Shown here in pieces: positions 30,710 through 38,846 of a DNA stretch of 38,846 nucleotides; the stretch's first letter is position 1; each line of letters opens with the position of its first letter. Made by a program: the position numbers and the translations under genes. This stretch comes from CAZPBC01 sp964584775 (GTDB lineage Bacteria > Chlamydiota > Chlamydiia > Chlamydiales > SLFE01). The stretch spans positions 1 to 38,846 of the forward strand of contig CAZPBC010000017.1 of NCBI GenBank assembly GCA_964584775.1, given 5' to 3'. The notes beneath the pieces are model-generated. The model saw only the letters and a list, made by a program, of their open reading frames with translations, was not told where the DNA came from and did not search any database.

Positions 30710-31906
30710 ATTTGGATTCAGGGTCTTTGCATGGATCTTACTAATGAAACGAGGGAGAGTTTCTATCAACTCCTCAGCCCGACGATCCCAGGTGAAATTT
30801 GAACGGATGACCTCTCGCGTTGCTTCCAAATCAGAGATACGTTTCTCCTCATCTTCTAAAAGAGCTGCAACTTGACCTGGAGCTTTCTCCCACTCCCTAA
30901 AGTTGTAAAAACGCACACCCGCCTCTTCACCAAACTGCTCTTTAGCAAACACGTTGGTGCTCGCTAGGACGCTTGATCCAAGTGCAGGAGCCGTAAGAAA
31001 CCGCTCATGGGAACCATTTTTGAAAAAAGGAGTGCTGTTGAGACTGACCCGGCTGTTTCTGAGTATATGGTAGGATTCTGTAAAAGAAACCCCCTCGTGC
31101 ACAGTGACGTGGTCCATCTTACGCGTATAGTAGTTCCAATCATTCAAACTTTGCCCTTCGACCCAAAAAAGGGATCCAAAGATATCAATCCGGAAGTCCT
31201 TCAATGCTTCAAGGAGTTTGAGGCGATCGTATCCACGGAGGTAGTAGTCCACATACGTCGCGACAGTTTGAAAGTCCACTAGCTGTGGGTCGAGTCCTGA
31301 CTTCTCCCAAACTTTCACGACAGACTCTAGAAAGGATTGGCCCTGTTCACAGAGAGTCATTTGTATCGATTCCTCAATCACCTGGCAAACAGCCTTAGGA
31401 TACTGTTTTTCCCAAGCCACTTGGACGCTTTCATGGTCATAGCAGCTACCGATGAGTGTCACCTCATATTCCCTATCGCGGCTGAGAGGCTCATCCAAAA
31501 GCTCTTTTTCTATGGCATGAGGAAAGAAAAAGTGGTTTTCAAAACCCGCTCTTTCTAGAAGAGCTTGGTCAGCTAAATCCACATAGGAAAGGATAGAGTA
31601 GGGGCTTTTAATTAAGTTCAGGTAGTAGATCATCGGATCGAGGAGGAGTGAGACGTGCGGAGTTTTAAACTGGTCCCACAAGAACCTTCCGTCCGGCAAG
31701 GGTAATATCGTGTGAAATGAAAGAGTCAGAGTGGGGTCAAACTGGTATAGAGTTTGCAGATGCTCTTTCGTCATGACCCCTTCAGGTATATCAAAAATTT
31801 TGACCTCTACCTCTCGGCGCCTTAAAGCCTCTGAGAGCCGCTCTGTGAACGCCCGCTTAGAGCTATATAGATTCTCAAAAACAAAAAAAGCGATTTTCTC
31901 GATCAT
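30707..31906 (-). CDS. CgeB-like glycosyltransferase
   Basis: A 399-residue GT-B fold protein of the CgeB/Maf-like type (glycosyl transferases group 1, DUF3880-like N-terminus). The N-terminal half has IAFFVFENLYSSKRAFTERL and PHVSLLLDPMIYYL. The C-terminal half has the donor-binding signature HILRNSRVSLNSTPFFKNGS, then HERFLTAPALGSSVLAS with the Glu typical of retaining GT-B enzymes. No membrane segment. It probably adds a sugar to an envelope or protein acceptor; donor and acceptor are unknown. The ATG at 31906 has no ribosome site, and the predicted -10 lies 6 nt upstream, so the mRNA may be leaderless. It converges on the Tol-like operon via palindromic repeat 2. Confidence 0.8.
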   Translation of the reverse strand: MIEKIAFFVFENLYSSKRAFTERLSEALRRREVEVKIFDIPEGVMTKEHLQTLYQFDPTLTLSFHTILPLPDGRFLWDQFKTPHVSLLLDPMIYYLNLIKSPYSILSYVDLADQALLERAGFENHFFFPHAIEKELLDEPLSRDREYEVTLIGSCYDHESVQVAWEKQYPKAVCQVIEESIQMTLCEQGQSFLESVVKVWEKSGLDPQLVDFQTVATYVDYYLRGYDRLKLLEALKDFRIDIFGSLFWVEGQSLNDWNYYTRKMDHVTVHEGVSFTESYHILRNSRVSLNSTPFFKNGSHERFLTAPALGSSVLASTNVFAKEQFGEEAGVRFYNFREWEKAPGQVAALLEDEEKRISDLEATREVIRSNFTWDRRAEELIETLPRFISKIHAKTLNPN

Positions 31907-31912
31907 AATTTA

Positions 31913-31941
31913 ATAGTAGTAATAACTTATTTTTACACCAA
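31913..31941 (-). promoter_or_regulatory. Predicted promoter of the glycosyltransferase gene
   Basis: On the minus strand TTGGTG (31936-31941), 17 nt, TACTAT (31913-31918). Only TAAATT separates the -10 from the ATG, so transcription should begin at or next to the start codon. Confidence 0.45.
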
Positions 31942-31950
31942 ACAACTTTC

Positions 31951-31979
31951 TTGAAAATTATCACACCCTTCACAATAAT
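31951..31979 (+). promoter_or_regulatory. Predicted promoter of the paralog array
   Basis: TTGAAA (31951-31956), exactly 17 nt, AATAAT (31974-31979), each one or two bases from consensus. The first array ATG lies 12 nt after the -10, so the leader would be about 6 nt and has no ribosome site. It is divergent from, and 9 nt away from, the glycosyltransferase promoter. Confidence 0.55.
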
Positions 31980-31991
31980 TTAGTTCAAAGC

Positions 31992-33095
31992 ATGATTACA
32001 ACATACCCTCAACAGTTTAGCTCCCTTTCTGGGGCCGCCATGAAGTGGATTGCTGAAGCAGAGCGACTCAACCCCGCCTCGTCTCAGCCGACAGTCTACT
32101 TTTCGACTTTCGAAGAGGCTCATGCAGCTTTACTGAGAACTGACAAACCTCGTAGTCATGTTCCACGCTCCTGGAACGACTGCATTTTCCGTACTCCTAT
32201 TGCCTTTGTTGCCCGGCTTGTCAGTGCGATCTTCATCGCAACGGTACTAGCTCCCACAGGAGCTGTTGCTGGTGTCTTGACAGCCCTCATCCGTATGGGC
32301 CATATCTTTGCGCACACCATCTACTGTGCAATCACAGGCCAAGATGGAAATGAAGAGTGGAAAAACCATCAAGTCTATCTCTCGATTCTAAACCTTAAGG
32401 AGAGCTGGACAGACATCATGGTCTTCCTCTCCTCCGTGACCTTCTTTTTCACCTACATCCACCCGTTTGCCATCCACTATGCGTTTGAGCCCTCCCTTGT
32501 CACAGCCAAATACCTTCCTGAAGAATCAGCACTCGGTTTTCTTGCTAGCATCTCTTTAAAAGACAATCAGGGATACTACATCCACTCTTCTGCTCCTCCG
32601 CTCACGATCAAACTCGAAGAAGAGACTCTCTCTGAAGAACTCTTGAACACCCTCAATCAGATAGGTGAAAAGCTCCCGGGACTTTGGAAATCTCCACTCA
32701 CCGAAGAAAACTGCAAGACCACCACGGATTTAGCCTATGTTCTCATCGATGGAGTCAATCGCCTACAGAGAGGTCTCATTCCATTCTCTGAAGAAGCCAT
32801 TGACTTCTCCCCACTTCCTGCCTGCTCTCGAGAGAATGAAGAGACTGTCATTCAAACTCTTTTAAATGCACTACACCCTCTATCAAAGAGAGACAATCCA
32901 ACGCAAAAAAAGAAGAGAATAGAAAAAACGACGGAAATTGCTTCAGGTATTCTTTTCCAAGAGAGACAACAAGCAGAACGCATGAGTAGGATCAACAAAC
33001 AGTATAAAGCGGTCCTGGACTGTCATTCTAGATATGCCAAGCGATGGCATTTCTTAGGAATGGGTCTTGCCTCTTTAATCAAGTTAGGAGTTTAA
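31992..33095 (+). CDS. Paralog array member A, unknown membrane-associated protein
   Basis: 367 residues, unknown function. An N-terminal block QQFSSLSGAAMKWI (7-20) matches the equivalent in member F. The first hydrophobic segment (about 70-115) contains ARLVSAIFIATVLAPTGAVA. The second (about 140-165) leads into HPFAIHYAFEPSLVTAKYLP, the family's conserved NPxAxHFAxxP...LPE block. The C-terminal half is polar and helical, with LSEELLNTLNQIGEKL and a Lys-rich region (DNPTQKKKRIEKTTEIA), then a final short hydrophobic end. No signal peptide. First gene of the array operon; its stop is 1 nt from member B. I propose a membrane-inserted, perhaps host-interacting protein; this is inference only. 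Confidence 0.8.
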   Translation: MITTYPQQFSSLSGAAMKWIAEAERLNPASSQPTVYFSTFEEAHAALLRTDKPRSHVPRSWNDCIFRTPIAFVARLVSAIFIATVLAPTGAVAGVLTALIRMGHIFAHTIYCAITGQDGNEEWKNHQVYLSILNLKESWTDIMVFLSSVTFFFTYIHPFAIHYAFEPSLVTAKYLPEESALGFLASISLKDNQGYYIHSSAPPLTIKLEEETLSEELLNTLNQIGEKLPGLWKSPLTEENCKTTTDLAYVLIDGVNRLQRGLIPFSEEAIDFSPLPACSRENEETVIQTLLNALHPLSKRDNPTQKKKRIEKTTEIASGILFQERQQAERMSRINKQYKAVLDCHSRYAKRWHFLGMGLASLIKLGV

Positions 33096-33096
33096 A

Positions 33097-34176
33097 ATGA
33101 TTAGCCATGTCACTACCACTCCCCTATCAACCTGCTGCTTCCAGATACTCGCATCGAACTCATTATTTAACCTCCCTCAAACTCCTGTTACTCGAGCTTT
33201 CGAAGAACAGGAGCAAGCCTACCAAATGTTAGGAGAGCTCCAGCCCGATCGGATCTCCAAAGCCCTCTACTATCTCTCCTATGCTGCTCAATCTGCCATG
33301 CGTCTTGCCGCAGCCCTCTTCATTACCATAGTCGTTGCTCCCATTGGAATTGGCTTCCACCTGACTTTCCTCTCTATACGTGCAATACAGGCCGCAAAAG
33401 CAGCCATCGAAAAGGGCCGAGAAAACCAAGGGTACCAAGAGAAAATCAAACAGTTTCAGGGACACCTTCACGGACTCTCCATTGACATGCTTGCCACTAT
33501 CAGTGGAATGTTAGGGTTAAGCCTCTACTTCAACCCGATTGCTCTTGATTTCACCTTCCGCCCAGTGACCACCACGACTGCTCTACTCTCCACCGAAAAA
33601 GGGTTCCAGTATCTTGTCTCCTCAACACTCAGGGAAGTCTTTGGAGCTCAACTGGCTCCAGAAAAAGTCCTCTACCAAGACCGAAAGAGTCTGCACAGAT
33701 CTTTGTCAAACTCTAGAAGGCAACTGGCACATTGCTGGAAAACGACCGAGCTGAAGAGTGCTATAAACACCATCACCAGTGAATTCCCCTCTAGTTTTGA
33801 GGGCTTCTCCCCCCTATCGAAAGTGGGAGACCGAAGTGACCAAGAGGTCATCGAAACACATCAATATATAGACCGTGTTCTTCAAGTTTTAGAAAGAGAA
33901 GAGAGAGATCTTTCTAGAGTACAAATCTGCGTGCGAGCCGCTTGCAATAAAGAAAATGGAATCAATAGCTTTCTCGAAGAAATCGCCGGGTACTCTCAAG
34001 AGAAAGAGGGGAAAACGCTTCAAACGGTCCGATCACGCTTTGAAGAGATCCGCGCTAAACATCGCAACGCACAAGCTAAGCTACAGCTCGCAGAACAACT
34101 TCATCAAGAAGCGGGAAGGCGAACTCTCCTTTATTACGGACTCTCTACACTCCCCTTTACAATCGTCATGGTATAA
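33097..34176 (+). CDS. Paralog array member B, unknown membrane-associated protein
   Basis: 359 residues. The AGGAG ribosome site (33087-33091) overlaps the end of member A. N-terminal block FQILASNSLFNLPQ (15-28) matches members C and E. Hydrophobic segment 1 (about 67-95) reads RLAAALFITIVVAPIGIGFH; segment 2 (about 128-150) reads SIDMLATISGMLGLSLYFNP followed by IALDFTFRP. It ends with a long helical region with coiled-coil character (for example EERDLSRVQICVRAACNKE). Same architecture as its neighbours but low overall identity. Confidence 0.8.
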   Translation: MISHVTTTPLSTCCFQILASNSLFNLPQTPVTRAFEEQEQAYQMLGELQPDRISKALYYLSYAAQSAMRLAAALFITIVVAPIGIGFHLTFLSIRAIQAAKAAIEKGRENQGYQEKIKQFQGHLHGLSIDMLATISGMLGLSLYFNPIALDFTFRPVTTTTALLSTEKGFQYLVSSTLREVFGAQLAPEKVLYQDRKSLHRSLSNSRRQLAHCWKTTELKSAINTITSEFPSSFEGFSPLSKVGDRSDQEVIETHQYIDRVLQVLEREERDLSRVQICVRAACNKENGINSFLEEIAGYSQEKEGKTLQTVRSRFEEIRAKHRNAQAKLQLAEQLHQEAGRRTLLYYGLSTLPFTIVMV

Positions 34177-34178
34177 TT

Positions 34179-35243
34179 TTGGAACTTAAGAATACATCTT
34201 TCGTGGGCTACGGGCTCACTACTCTAGCTAATGTCTCCCTGATCAACTCTCCACAAGTTGAGGAAAAGGGCTCGGTTGAGAACCTCTCCACTCTTCATGA
34301 GCATATTCACACTTACTCCCTGGCAAAAAAACACCCTATCAACTACCGAAGTCTGTCTGTACCCTTGCAGGTCACAGTCCGCCTCGTTTGCGCCGTTGCA
34401 GCCACATTCTTCTTAGGCCTCGCGGGCCTCTGCTTTCATACTCCTCTTCTGGTTTATCGCTTTGCACAAAAAACACGAGACCAATCCCCTGACACACAAG
34501 TCGCGTTCGATAGAACCTTTAAAGCTTGGGCGTCCGACCTCATCTCCGTGGTGAGTGCTCTAACCATCGTCAACCCGATCGCGTGGCACTTTGCTTTCTA
34601 CCCCACTATCGCTAGCACCCAATTCCTTCCTGAAGAGCACGCTCTTAAAACCGCTTACAAAATGAAAGTGCGAGATCTATTTGGACTTCACATCGCTCCC
34701 CCCACCTCATCGACTCCCTGTGAACGTGCGATCAAGAGCCTCCCAGACAATCGTTTTGATGAAAGCAGTTTCTACAACACAGGCCCACTTAAAAAAGCCC
34801 TCACAGCCCTCAGCCTCTACTCAAGCCAGCTCATCCCAGAAATGAGCTCAACTGAAGACGATAAGACGGAAAAAAAGTGGAAAGAAACGATGGCTCTTTT
34901 AAAAGAAATCATTGAAAACCTCCGCAACCAACGCAGTAGCACTGGCCATGGTCTTCTGGGTTCTGTTAGTGACAGTATTGTCGAGTCTGAGATTTCAGCG
35001 ATCCTACAGCAGTACAAAGAAGACCTCCAAGCCCACCAGCTCTATCGTGAGATTGCTGAATGTTTTCTCGAATGTGCAAGGCTAAGCTCAACCGTAGAGC
35101 GATCCCAGCTCGATGCACTCCTTAAGGAAATCCGTACTCAAAAAAAGATCGCTGCACGCCAAGCAGAAGTCGCTAGAACCTTAGAAAAAGTTCGAGATCT
35201 ATCTGAAAACCCGCTACACTCTCTCATTTGGCCATTTATTTAG
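34179..35243 (+). CDS. Paralog array member C, unknown membrane-associated protein (TTG start)
   Basis: 354 residues from a TTG at 34179, 2 nt after member B. No ATG/GTG exists near the family N-terminus: residues 7-26 (SFVGYGLTTLANVSLINSPQ) align with SFTALALTNLASNSLHNFPT of member E, so this TTG is the likely start despite lacking a ribosome site. Translation probably depends on termination-reinitiation from B. Hydrophobic segment 1 about 64-95 (RLVCAVAATFFLGLAGLCFH), segment 2 about 119-140 (SVVSALTIVNPIAWHFAFYP), then QFLPEEHAL and LFGLHIAPP. C-terminus helical, charged. Confidence 0.78.
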   Translation: MELKNTSFVGYGLTTLANVSLINSPQVEEKGSVENLSTLHEHIHTYSLAKKHPINYRSLSVPLQVTVRLVCAVAATFFLGLAGLCFHTPLLVYRFAQKTRDQSPDTQVAFDRTFKAWASDLISVVSALTIVNPIAWHFAFYPTIASTQFLPEEHALKTAYKMKVRDLFGLHIAPPTSSTPCERAIKSLPDNRFDESSFYNTGPLKKALTALSLYSSQLIPEMSSTEDDKTEKKWKETMALLKEIIENLRNQRSSTGHGLLGSVSDSIVESEISAILQQYKEDLQAHQLYREIAECFLECARLSSTVERSQLDALLKEIRTQKKIAARQAEVARTLEKVRDLSENPLHSLIWPFI

Positions 35244-35251
35244 GAGAGAAA

Positions 35252-36292
35252 GTGCCATCGGTTGAACCACAGTCGTTTTCTGCACAAGCCATTTTTACCA
35301 TAGCAGGAACCCCCTTCTTCAACACCCCTCTTCATGAGGAGGTGACAGAAGAAAACAGTTATAAAGAGATCAAAAAAACGCTAGGAAGTCGTGAGATCAA
35401 GCCCGTTGACGCGATGATTCACAGTACAGCAATCCAATTTGTGGCTCGATTGATTGCTGCGATTGCGATCACGATCTTCGTGGCTCCTATTGGAATGGTT
35501 TACCACCTAGGGCGTGCCTCCTGGCACCTCACACTTTATACTGTAGATCGTCTCTTTCACAAAATTCCCCACTCAAAGACAAAGAGTCATTACAAAAAAT
35601 TCCAAGCACACTTTGCAGCAGGGATGATGGACACTCTAGCCTCTGTCAACGCCGCTACAGGGATCTTTTTCTTGTTCAACCCCCTCGCAATCCACTTTGC
35701 ATGGGATCCTAATAAAGTCGGTGCGTTCCTCCTACCCGGCCGCGCAGCCGTCGCTGCCTCCATTCACCTTGAGCTGAAGTCTCAGTTTGGAATCCAGATC
35801 AACGCCGATAAAATCCGCATGGACACGCAAAGCCTAGCAAAAGATGCCTCAACACGTCGGCCCTTCTTGAACACGCAGGATCTTATTGAAGCTCTCCAGG
35901 AGCTTGATAAGATCTTTGACGGACTTCCCGAAGTCCCAGCTACCTCAAAAACTAGAGAGATGAAACCCTTTTTTAAGGCCTTGAACCAGCTGCTGGAATA
36001 TCTTGAAACAGTTAGGGTCCGAGACAGAAAAGACAAAGGGAGTGCAATACATGTAAACATCCGTGATGAAAAGTGTGCAGCTTGTTATGGAACCTTCTTT
36101 GAAGCCTTCAAAAACGCCCTCGTAACAGGGGAGGTAGAAGGGGCCCGCAGAGAACTTGAACACCTCGAAGAGAGCTATCAAAATGCCTCCGCCCTCGTGC
36201 AAATCTCTACTTCAGTCCAAAAGACTCTCGAAAGTGAGGCAAAGCTGTACTATCTCTTGGCTCCTGCTGTCTTGACGGGAAAGGTTTTCTAA
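35252..36292 (+). CDS. Paralog array member D, unknown membrane-associated protein (GTG start)
   Basis: The GTG at 35252 is 5 nt after AGGAG (35242-35246), which itself overlaps the stop of member C; this is preferred over a TTG at 35228 and gives 346 residues. N-terminal block QSFSAQAIFTIAGTPFFNTP; segment 1 RLIAAIAITIFVAPIGMVYH; segment 2 ASVNAATGIFFLFNPLAIHF followed by AWDPNKVGAFLLP. Then LELKSQFGIQINADKI, a motif shared with members E and C. The C-terminus is helical. The stop TAA overlaps the next ATG by one base (TAATG). Confidence 0.8.
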   Translation: MPSVEPQSFSAQAIFTIAGTPFFNTPLHEEVTEENSYKEIKKTLGSREIKPVDAMIHSTAIQFVARLIAAIAITIFVAPIGMVYHLGRASWHLTLYTVDRLFHKIPHSKTKSHYKKFQAHFAAGMMDTLASVNAATGIFFLFNPLAIHFAWDPNKVGAFLLPGRAAVAASIHLELKSQFGIQINADKIRMDTQSLAKDASTRRPFLNTQDLIEALQELDKIFDGLPEVPATSKTREMKPFFKALNQLLEYLETVRVRDRKDKGSAIHVNIRDEKCAACYGTFFEAFKNALVTGEVEGARRELEHLEESYQNASALVQISTSVQKTLESEAKLYYLLAPAVLTGKVF

Positions 36293-37356
36293 TGGGACAT
36301 CCAACCTCCTTTACAGCCCTGGCTCTAACGAATCTCGCCTCTAACTCACTCCACAACTTTCCAACCTATTATAGCGATTCTACCACTGTCGATAGCTTGA
36401 GTGAAGCACTCACACACGCAGGGCAACACCCTCCCAAAAAATACCGTATGCACATCCGGTCAATGACTCAAGCGCCTCAGATGGTGATCCGTGTCGCTGA
36501 ATCTCTCTTCATCACAACGGTCCTTGCCCCCTTAGGAATCTTAACCCACCTCCTTGTAGTCAGCTGCCGGGTCGTCAAAATGGCCCTCCTCATCCTTTCC
36601 CAGGGAAGAGCCTCCCCTGCTGCTCTACATGAGAAACGCCTCATCCAAGCCCACTGTAGAGCCGCCGCCATAGACTTCATCTCCATCATCAGTACCCTCT
36701 CTATCGCCCTCCACTTTGGACTCGACCCTCACACCGCTGCATTGCAGTTCCATGAGAAGCGGTTCGTACGCCCCCTTTCGATCCAACTGGAGTTGAAAAA
36801 GTACTTCGGCCTCCACATCCCCCATGGAGCCCCCATCCCAGCTGCAGACTGGACTGAGCTGGAAGAGCTTCAGCAAGAAAAACCAAAGCACTTTCAAATG
36901 ATGAAGCTGTTGAAACAAAGGATCTTAACAAACTCACCTCAGCTCAATGTACTGCATACTCCCTCAACAAGGCCTACCCCAAAAGTCGAAGATGAATACG
37001 CTTACCACGAAGTGTTGCTCTTCCTTGAAAAAGTGGTGAAGCAGATCGAGCAAGGAGGAGGCGATACCCCCCTTCCCAAGGTGAACTCCCGAACAGGACA
37101 CCTCAGCGACACCACTCGAGGCTCCCTCTACAACGGCTTCTTTAAAGAACTTTACTTGGCCCTCTCCTCGACCTCACCTGAAACACACGCCGCAGCCCTA
37201 AGAGAGGCACTCACTCGTCTCTCGAACCGCTCGCAACTGGTCTTTTTGGCCGACCTTGTCCACTCACATGTGCTTCAAGCAGAGTCATTTCAAGAGTCTG
37301 TTTGGACCGGTGCCTTCTTAGCTCCCTACACCTACGTCAAACAACTGCTTGCTTGA
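36292..37356 (+). CDS. Paralog array member E, unknown membrane-associated protein
   Basis: 354 residues starting at the ATG sharing its A with the stop of member D. N-terminal block SFTALALTNLASNSLHNFPT (6-25). Segment 1 about 64-100 (IRVAESLFITTVLAPLGILT), segment 2 about 126-143 (AIDFISIISTLSIALHFGLD), then LELKKYFGLHIPHGAP. The NP of the conserved block is absent here (LHFGLDP), so it is the most diverged of the five co-transcribed members in this block. The tail is helical with a short hydrophobic end (VWTGAFLAPYTYV). Confidence 0.8.
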   Translation: MGHPTSFTALALTNLASNSLHNFPTYYSDSTTVDSLSEALTHAGQHPPKKYRMHIRSMTQAPQMVIRVAESLFITTVLAPLGILTHLLVVSCRVVKMALLILSQGRASPAALHEKRLIQAHCRAAAIDFISIISTLSIALHFGLDPHTAALQFHEKRFVRPLSIQLELKKYFGLHIPHGAPIPAADWTELEELQQEKPKHFQMMKLLKQRILTNSPQLNVLHTPSTRPTPKVEDEYAYHEVLLFLEKVVKQIEQGGGDTPLPKVNSRTGHLSDTTRGSLYNGFFKELYLALSSTSPETHAAALREALTRLSNRSQLVFLADLVHSHVLQAESFQESVWTGAFLAPYTYVKQLLA

Positions 37357-37455
37357 GAATGACCTGAAGACAAAAAAATTCTTTAACCTTAATACTAAGG
37401 GTTGTAGGATAATGCCTTTCCCATGTTAGAGTAAGAAAAAAAAAGGATGATGACC

Positions 37456-38607
37456 ATGACAACAGAACCAATCTCTTCCCTTTCGGGTAAAGCACTAGAA
37501 TACCTTATTAACCAGCCCCAATGCCAGTCTCCAACATGTGAGACAATGCATAGCGCCAAAGATCTCGATGAAGCTGCAACCATTGCCGCTCGTCCAGGCT
37601 TCGAAGCTAAAAAAATCACCTACGGATGGAAGTCTTTTGGCCCTCATCTGAAAACTGTCGCTAGAGCCGTTGCTGCCCTCGCACTCTCTCTTTTCGCAGG
37701 TTTTGCTGGAACCCTCTTCCATTTTGCGCTCTCACTGAAAGAGGTTGCTTCGCTTGGGTACACCGTGATTAAAAATGGAACGAACGATGCTGAAACCCTC
37801 GCTGCAAAGGCAAAGCTAACAAACCGCGTCTTCGTCTTCGTCCAAGACGCTGCTGCTTTCCTAGGAGCTCCTCTAGTTGCTCTGCACTTTGCTTACGACG
37901 CAAAAACCACTACAGAGTATTTCCTCGATCCAGAAAAGCTTCAAAGCTTCCGCTGGATCCAACACATGAGAAATGAGTATGGAATCGTTCCAGCTTCTGC
38001 AGACGCCCTTCCTAAAGTGAGCGAAGAGCTGCTCAATACGAAACCCCTCCTCGCTGCCATCCAAGAGCTCAAAAATGTCACTTACAACAATGGACAAAGA
38101 CTTTTACAAGGTTTCCCACGCCCCCCAGCACCTGGCGCGGAGCAGACGTATAAGGATCTGAATGAAACCTTGGATAGCTTAGATGCCCTTAATAAGAGAC
38201 TTATGGAAGCGGGCAACCTCGACGAGAATACTGAAGCAGGCATGTTACGTACGATAACAGACAAAGCAGGAGTCACAGCAGCTAAAGACCCAGCCTGGAA
38301 GCAGCCATTATTGGATTTCGCACGCATGGAAGACACTATCACAGGTACATACGCAGAGATCTTCAAAAAGCTTTTGGAAGCACTAAAAGTCACTACTGAC
38401 AACTCAGAAGATGTTGATGGCAAGCCTGGAAAAATCATTAAGCAAGAGAAAGAACTTAGAGCTGCAATTGAAAGGATACGGACCCTCCTAAACTCTCACG
38501 AGGCAATGAAGGATGCTCTCACCAAAGTCGCAGACGAAGAAGTCTCCTATAAAACGCTTGGCATCTACGCAGCGGGTGGTCTTCTATATACCCCTTGGCT
38601 TGTCTAA
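37456..38607 (+). CDS. Paralog array member F, unknown membrane-associated protein
   Basis: The ATG at 37456 is 9 nt after AAGG and gives 383 residues; ATGs at 37447 and 37450 are too close to the ribosome site. It begins MTTEPISSLSGKALEYLINQ, matching SSLSGAAMKWI of member A. Segment 1 ARAVAALALSLFAGFAGTLF; segment 2 VFVQDAAAFLGAPLVALHFA followed by YDAKTTTEYFLDPEKL, with VSEELLNT as in member A. It is the longest member and is set apart by a 99-nt leader with a possible promoter of its own. A strong terminator follows. Function unknown. Confidence 0.8.
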   Translation: MTTEPISSLSGKALEYLINQPQCQSPTCETMHSAKDLDEAATIAARPGFEAKKITYGWKSFGPHLKTVARAVAALALSLFAGFAGTLFHFALSLKEVASLGYTVIKNGTNDAETLAAKAKLTNRVFVFVQDAAAFLGAPLVALHFAYDAKTTTEYFLDPEKLQSFRWIQHMRNEYGIVPASADALPKVSEELLNTKPLLAAIQELKNVTYNNGQRLLQGFPRPPAPGAEQTYKDLNETLDSLDALNKRLMEAGNLDENTEAGMLRTITDKAGVTAAKDPAWKQPLLDFARMEDTITGTYAEIFKKLLEALKVTTDNSEDVDGKPGKIIKQEKELRAAIERIRTLLNSHEAMKDALTKVADEEVSYKTLGIYAAGGLLYTPWLV

Positions 38608-38625
38608 CAAAAGCCGACCTCTAAG

Positions 38626-38662
38626 TAAAAAAACTCTCGCCCACAAAGCGAGAGTTTTTTTT
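38626..38662. terminator. Bidirectional intrinsic terminator closing the array
   Basis: ACTCTCGC (38633-38640), loop CCACAAA, GCGAGAGT (38648-38655), with eight T after it and seven A before it. It works as an intrinsic terminator for member F and, read from the other side, for any minus-strand gene beyond the window. Confidence 0.92.
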
Positions 38663-38846
38663 GCCCTAATATAGATCTATTCAGACAAAAAAAGTGGTTG
38701 TATTCAGTCATCGAGCTCAATTGCAACAAACTGTTATGAGAAAAAAAGTGGTCCTATTGCGAGAGAGGATTGCTCGAGATTTTGAGGAATTTTCGTTAAA
38801 AACGGAGCAATCGCTTTGAAGGGAATAGTCAAGGGCTATTTCCGAG
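38663..38846. other. Terminal 184 nt: short direct repeats and nested hairpins, no assigned gene
   Basis: Two 18-nt direct copies of AAAAAAAGTGGTnnTATT lie at 38687-38704 and 38741-38758, in the same reading phase. An inverted repeat GATTGCTC / GAGCAATC (38769-38776 and about 38806-38813) encloses a smaller CGTTaaaAACG hairpin. A second hairpin GGGAATAG / CTATTTCC closes the window. A stop-free frame from 38670 to a TGA near 38820 has an ATG at 38737 but no ribosome site. It could be the edge of a repeat element or of an RNA/leader beyond the window. Confidence 0.4.

Noticed and set aside
1..38846. CRISPR arrays, tRNA, rRNA, transposase genes
   Set aside because: No regularly spaced repeats apart from the hctB coding repeats, no tRNA cloverleaf or rRNA-like sequence, and no transposase motifs were recognised.

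Overview
The window comes from a member of the Chlamydiota, most likely outside the classical Chlamydiaceae. The evidence is the combination of genes. There is an Hc2-type lysine/alanine-repeat histone-like protein (hctB), a plastid/chlamydia-type nucleotide translocase (NTT/Npt family), NqrF of the sodium-pumping NADH:quinone reductase, HtpG, alaS next to mfd, and an elongation factor P gene. Many further proteins are lineage-specific, helical and membrane-associated. No rRNA, tRNA, CRISPR array or complete insertion sequence was recognised.

Region 1 (1-3790, minus strand) is a secreted carbohydrate-active gene set. A GH114/GH166-like glycosidase is followed by a CE18-like deacetylase with an N-terminal reductase-like domain, and then by a second, window-truncated copy of the deacetylase. 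Together the first two genes reproduce the domain order of Pseudomonas PelA, split into separate proteins. Region 2 (3842-10817, plus) has an orphan gene and then alaS and mfd, which overlap. Region 3 (10904-14104) has a small divergent gene, an efp-epmA overlapping pair (EF-P plus its lysylating enzyme), and a convergent nucleotide translocase. Region 4 (14218-15557) is a tandem pair of small unknown paralogs.

Region 5 (15510-21738) holds an nqrF-nadE unit on the minus strand, then htpG and a purple-acid-phosphatase-like secreted enzyme on the plus strand. Region 6 (21801-25893, minus) holds hctB with a clear terminator, then rlmD, tgt (zinc site apparently lost) and yajC. Region 7 (26210-30679, plus) is a tightly overlapping five-gene envelope operon: TPR lipoprotein-like/secreted protein, TolQ/ExbB, TolR/ExbD, a TonB/TolA-like protein and a membrane-anchored zinc ribbon. 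A glycosyltransferase converges on it.

Region 8 (31992-38607, plus) is the most striking part. It holds six tandem, diverged paralogs of about 346-383 residues, each with a short conserved N-terminal block, two hydrophobic segments, a conserved NPxAxHFAxxP-like block and a variable helical C-terminus. The first five are near-fused into one operon behind a good promoter. The sixth has its own leader, and a strong terminator closes the array. This looks like a lineage-specific expanded membrane/effector family whose function is not known to me. A two-copy palindromic repeat also sits exactly between convergent gene ends at about 21.75 kb and 30.68 kb.
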